Source: CBW1002 sp046081905
GTDB taxonomy: Bacteria > Cyanobacteriota > Cyanobacteriia > PCC-6307 > Cyanobiaceae
DNA length: 14,345 bases
Assembly (NCBI GenBank): GCA_046081905.1
Contig: JBJTWS010000157.1
Location: forward strand, 1-14,345
Reading direction: 5' to 3'
Notes under the pieces: model-generated
Seen by the model: only the letters and a program-made list of their open reading frames with translations
What the model was told of the DNA's origin: nothing
Database searches by the model: none
Part shown: positions 13,255 to 14,345 of the stretch, piece after piece
Position numbering within the stretch: position 1 is the stretch's first letter
Layout: the number at the start of each line of letters is the position of its first letter
Made by a program: the position numbers and the translations under genes

Positions 13255-13400
13255 GGGAGGGCACGGCGAGCGTTCTGACTGAGGGGGCCTGAGCTCCCAT
13301 CACAGCTGCGGGACAGCGCCGGACTCGGTGCAGGACGAACCAGCTCCCCACCGGACTTTCCTCGTTGCCTCCAGGGAGTGACCCGCTGGAACCGTTGTCT
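13255..13400 (-). promoter_or_regulatory. Cobalamin (B12) riboswitch upstream of hupE
   Basis: On the minus strand the conserved blocks of the cobalamin riboswitch are readable in order: GAGGAAAGTCCGGTG (13349-13363), then TCCGGCGCTGTCCCGC running into AGCTGTGA (B12 box, about 13299-13324), then CAGTCAGAACGC (about 13270-13281). These match the consensus GGAAn-GGTG / GCTGTCCCGCAACTGTGA / AGTCAGnAnGC closely. The element sits 5' of the HupE/UreJ gene, as expected for regulation of cobalt transport. Outer boundaries are estimated. About 22 extra bases between the GGTG and AGTCC blocks can pair GGTG with CACC and look like an added hairpin. How it regulates hupE (translation or termination) is not clear; no U-run terminator is seen. 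Confidence 0.9.
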
Positions 13401-13430
13401 TCATTGTGTGGCTGCGGAGGCGCTGGGGCA

Positions 13431-13924
13431 TCACTGCGGATGGCGCACCAGCCAGCCGAGCGTCAGCAGGGAGGCGGCCGTGATCCAGCTGCCGCCCACC
13501 CGCACGGCGATGGCCCGCCAGCGGGGATGGGGCGGAGCCAGAAGCTGGGTGAGCAGGCTGGTCAGGACGGCGATGGCGACGGTCTCCCCCAGCAGGGCCG
13601 CTAAAGCGCCGCTCTGGCCGGCGAGCGCCGAACCGCCACCAGGGCGAACCCCGCAGCCAGTAGGGCGATCAGGGGCAACAGCAGCCGCGCCCGCAGCCGC
13701 ACCCCCAGGGCCACGAGCAGACCCGCGGCAGCCACCACGGCCGTGCAGGCCACCGCCTGGAGCAGCTCCGCGGCCAGGGTGAGGCCGATCAGGCCCCCCA
13801 GCAGCCAGGCGAGCGGCAAAAGCCACGGCAGGCGATCCGCGCAGGGTCTACCGGACTGCACCGCCAGCAGCACCAGGGCGATCACCAGCAGCAGCTCGGT
13901 GGGCTCCAGAAACAGCCGCGCCAT
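13431..13924 (-). pseudogene. Small membrane protein next to HupE, disrupted by a frameshift
   Basis: From the ATG at 13924 a hydrophobic protein with three to four membrane segments begins (MARLFLEPTELLLVIALVLL) and stops at TAG 13601 after 107 residues. The adjacent frame then continues in the same style (LAALLGETVAIAVLTSLLTQ, GGSWITAASLLTLGWLVRHP) to the TGA at 13431. That continuation lacks its own start codon. I read this as one ~164-residue gene broken by a 1- or 2-nt shift between ~13600 and 13650. It is on the same strand between two HupE/UreJ genes, 54 bp downstream of the right-hand one. I recall unnamed membrane proteins beside HupE/UreJ in other bacteria, but I cannot name a family. 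Two overlapping short genes or a sequencing error are alternatives. Confidence 0.55.
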
Positions 13925-13978
13925 GCCATCACCCCAGGCCCCGAAGCCGGTGGGGGGTGAGATGGGCTAGGAGCGCGA

Positions 13979-14345
13979 TCACGTGAGGGCCCGCTCCAGG
14001 AACCACAGCCCCACCAGTGCGACCACCCCGCCGGCCCCTTGCACGAAGCGCCGACCACCGGGCCAGCGGCGCGTTTCACCCAGCAGGATCCCCACAAGGT
14101 GCAGCAGCCCCGTGGCGATCACAAAAGCCAGGCTGTAGAGGAGGGCGTTGCTGCCATCCGGCAGTTCAGCTGCATGGGCATGGCCATGGAACACCGCGAA
14201 GGCGGAAACGATCAGGGCCGCCAGCCACAGCGGAGGCCGCAGCTCGAACAGCACCATCAGGCCCATCACCAGGCCCGAGATGGCAATGCCGATCTCAACG
14301 CCTGGAATCGGCACCCCGAGCAGGCCCACCAGCCCCCCGAAGGCC
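13979..14345 (-). CDS. HupE/UreJ-family permease, C-terminal part (runs off right edge)
   Basis: The C-terminal ~122 residues of a second HupE/UreJ protein are present. The frame is open through the window's right edge, and the codons before the GTG at 14329 fit the family (AFGGLVGLLGVPIPGVE), so that GTG is not taken as the start. The diagnostic motif FHGHAHAAELP lies between membrane segments, followed by FVIATGLLHLVGILLGE and a final hydrophobic helix. By family knowledge it is a Ni2+ or Co2+ permease. It is upstream of the frameshifted membrane gene, probably in one transcript, and ~0.8 kb from the paralogue under the cobalamin riboswitch. Its own 5' regulatory region is outside the window. 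Confidence 0.88.
   Translation of the reverse strand, partial: AFGGLVGLLGVPIPGVEIGIAISGLVMGLMVLFELRPPLWLAALIVSAFAVFHGHAHAAELPDGSNALLYSLAFVIATGLLHLVGILLGETRRWPGGRRFVQGAGGVVALVGLWFLERALT

Noticed and set aside
13584..13592. GTCTCCCCC matches part of the tRNA-Met T-arm (possible attR)
   Set aside because: Only 9 bases match and the flanking acceptor sequence does not; it lies inside a coding region and is likely chance.
13601..13625. Programmed -1 ribosomal frameshift in the small membrane gene
   Set aside because: The shift has the right direction, but the GCGCTTTAG context is not a good slippery heptamer and no downstream structure is evident; mutation or error is simpler.
9400..14345. CRISPR array or insertion-sequence ends
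   Set aside because: No regularly spaced repeats and no transposase or terminal inverted repeats were seen.

Overview
The window most resembles a high-GC picocyanobacterium of the Synechococcus/Cyanobium type. The evidence is cyanobacterium-specific protein families (a Psb32-like TPM protein, a CemA/PcxA-type proton extrusion protein, a CCB2/CCB4-like cofactor assembly protein, a Mo-nitro_C domain protein), four HIP1 octamers (GCGATCGC at 1369, 2530, 3504 and 7815), and a methionyl-tRNA synthetase with a cyanobacterial look. Identifications come from reading motifs by eye; no database search was possible.

Left, conserved part (1-9330). On the minus strand are the start of an FAD-dependent oxidoreductase that runs off the left edge and a TerB + Mo-nitro_C protein. 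Divergent from these, on the plus strand, metG overlaps an LptC-like lipoprotein gene. A CCB2/CCB4-like gene follows on the minus strand, convergent with and overlapping the lptC end. Then comes a tight plus-strand run: TerB-like protein, psb32, pcxA, cobU and trmL, with psb32/pcxA and pcxA/cobU overlapping. Several of these act on thylakoid or photosynthetic membranes. A LysM + M23 peptidase gene closes this part.

Middle (9380-11000). A tRNA with a CAU anticodon (elongator Met) has a clear intrinsic terminator. It is followed by a large perfect palindrome containing TGTGA-N6-TCACA and then a tyrosine recombinase gene. This is the usual layout of an integration site at a tRNA gene, but no second attachment copy was found in the window.

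Right, accessory part (10980-14345), all minus strand. In transcription order from the right edge it holds the C-terminal part of a HupE/UreJ permease, a membrane-protein gene with a frameshift, a cobalamin riboswitch, a second HupE/UreJ gene directly under that riboswitch (probably cobalt uptake for corrinoid synthesis, which links to cobU on the left), a HEPN gene with a frameshift overlapping an MNT nucleotidyltransferase gene, a small secreted protein with a second perfect TGTGA-N6-TCACA palindrome upstream, and an unrecognised 105-residue protein.

The most interesting points are the two CRP-type palindromes, one near the integrase and one near the small secreted protein; the frameshifted HEPN with a perfect 8-bp tandem duplication at the break; the riboswitch-HupE unit with an apparent extra hairpin; and an AT-rich patch with atypical codons inside the conserved C-terminal half of pcxA.
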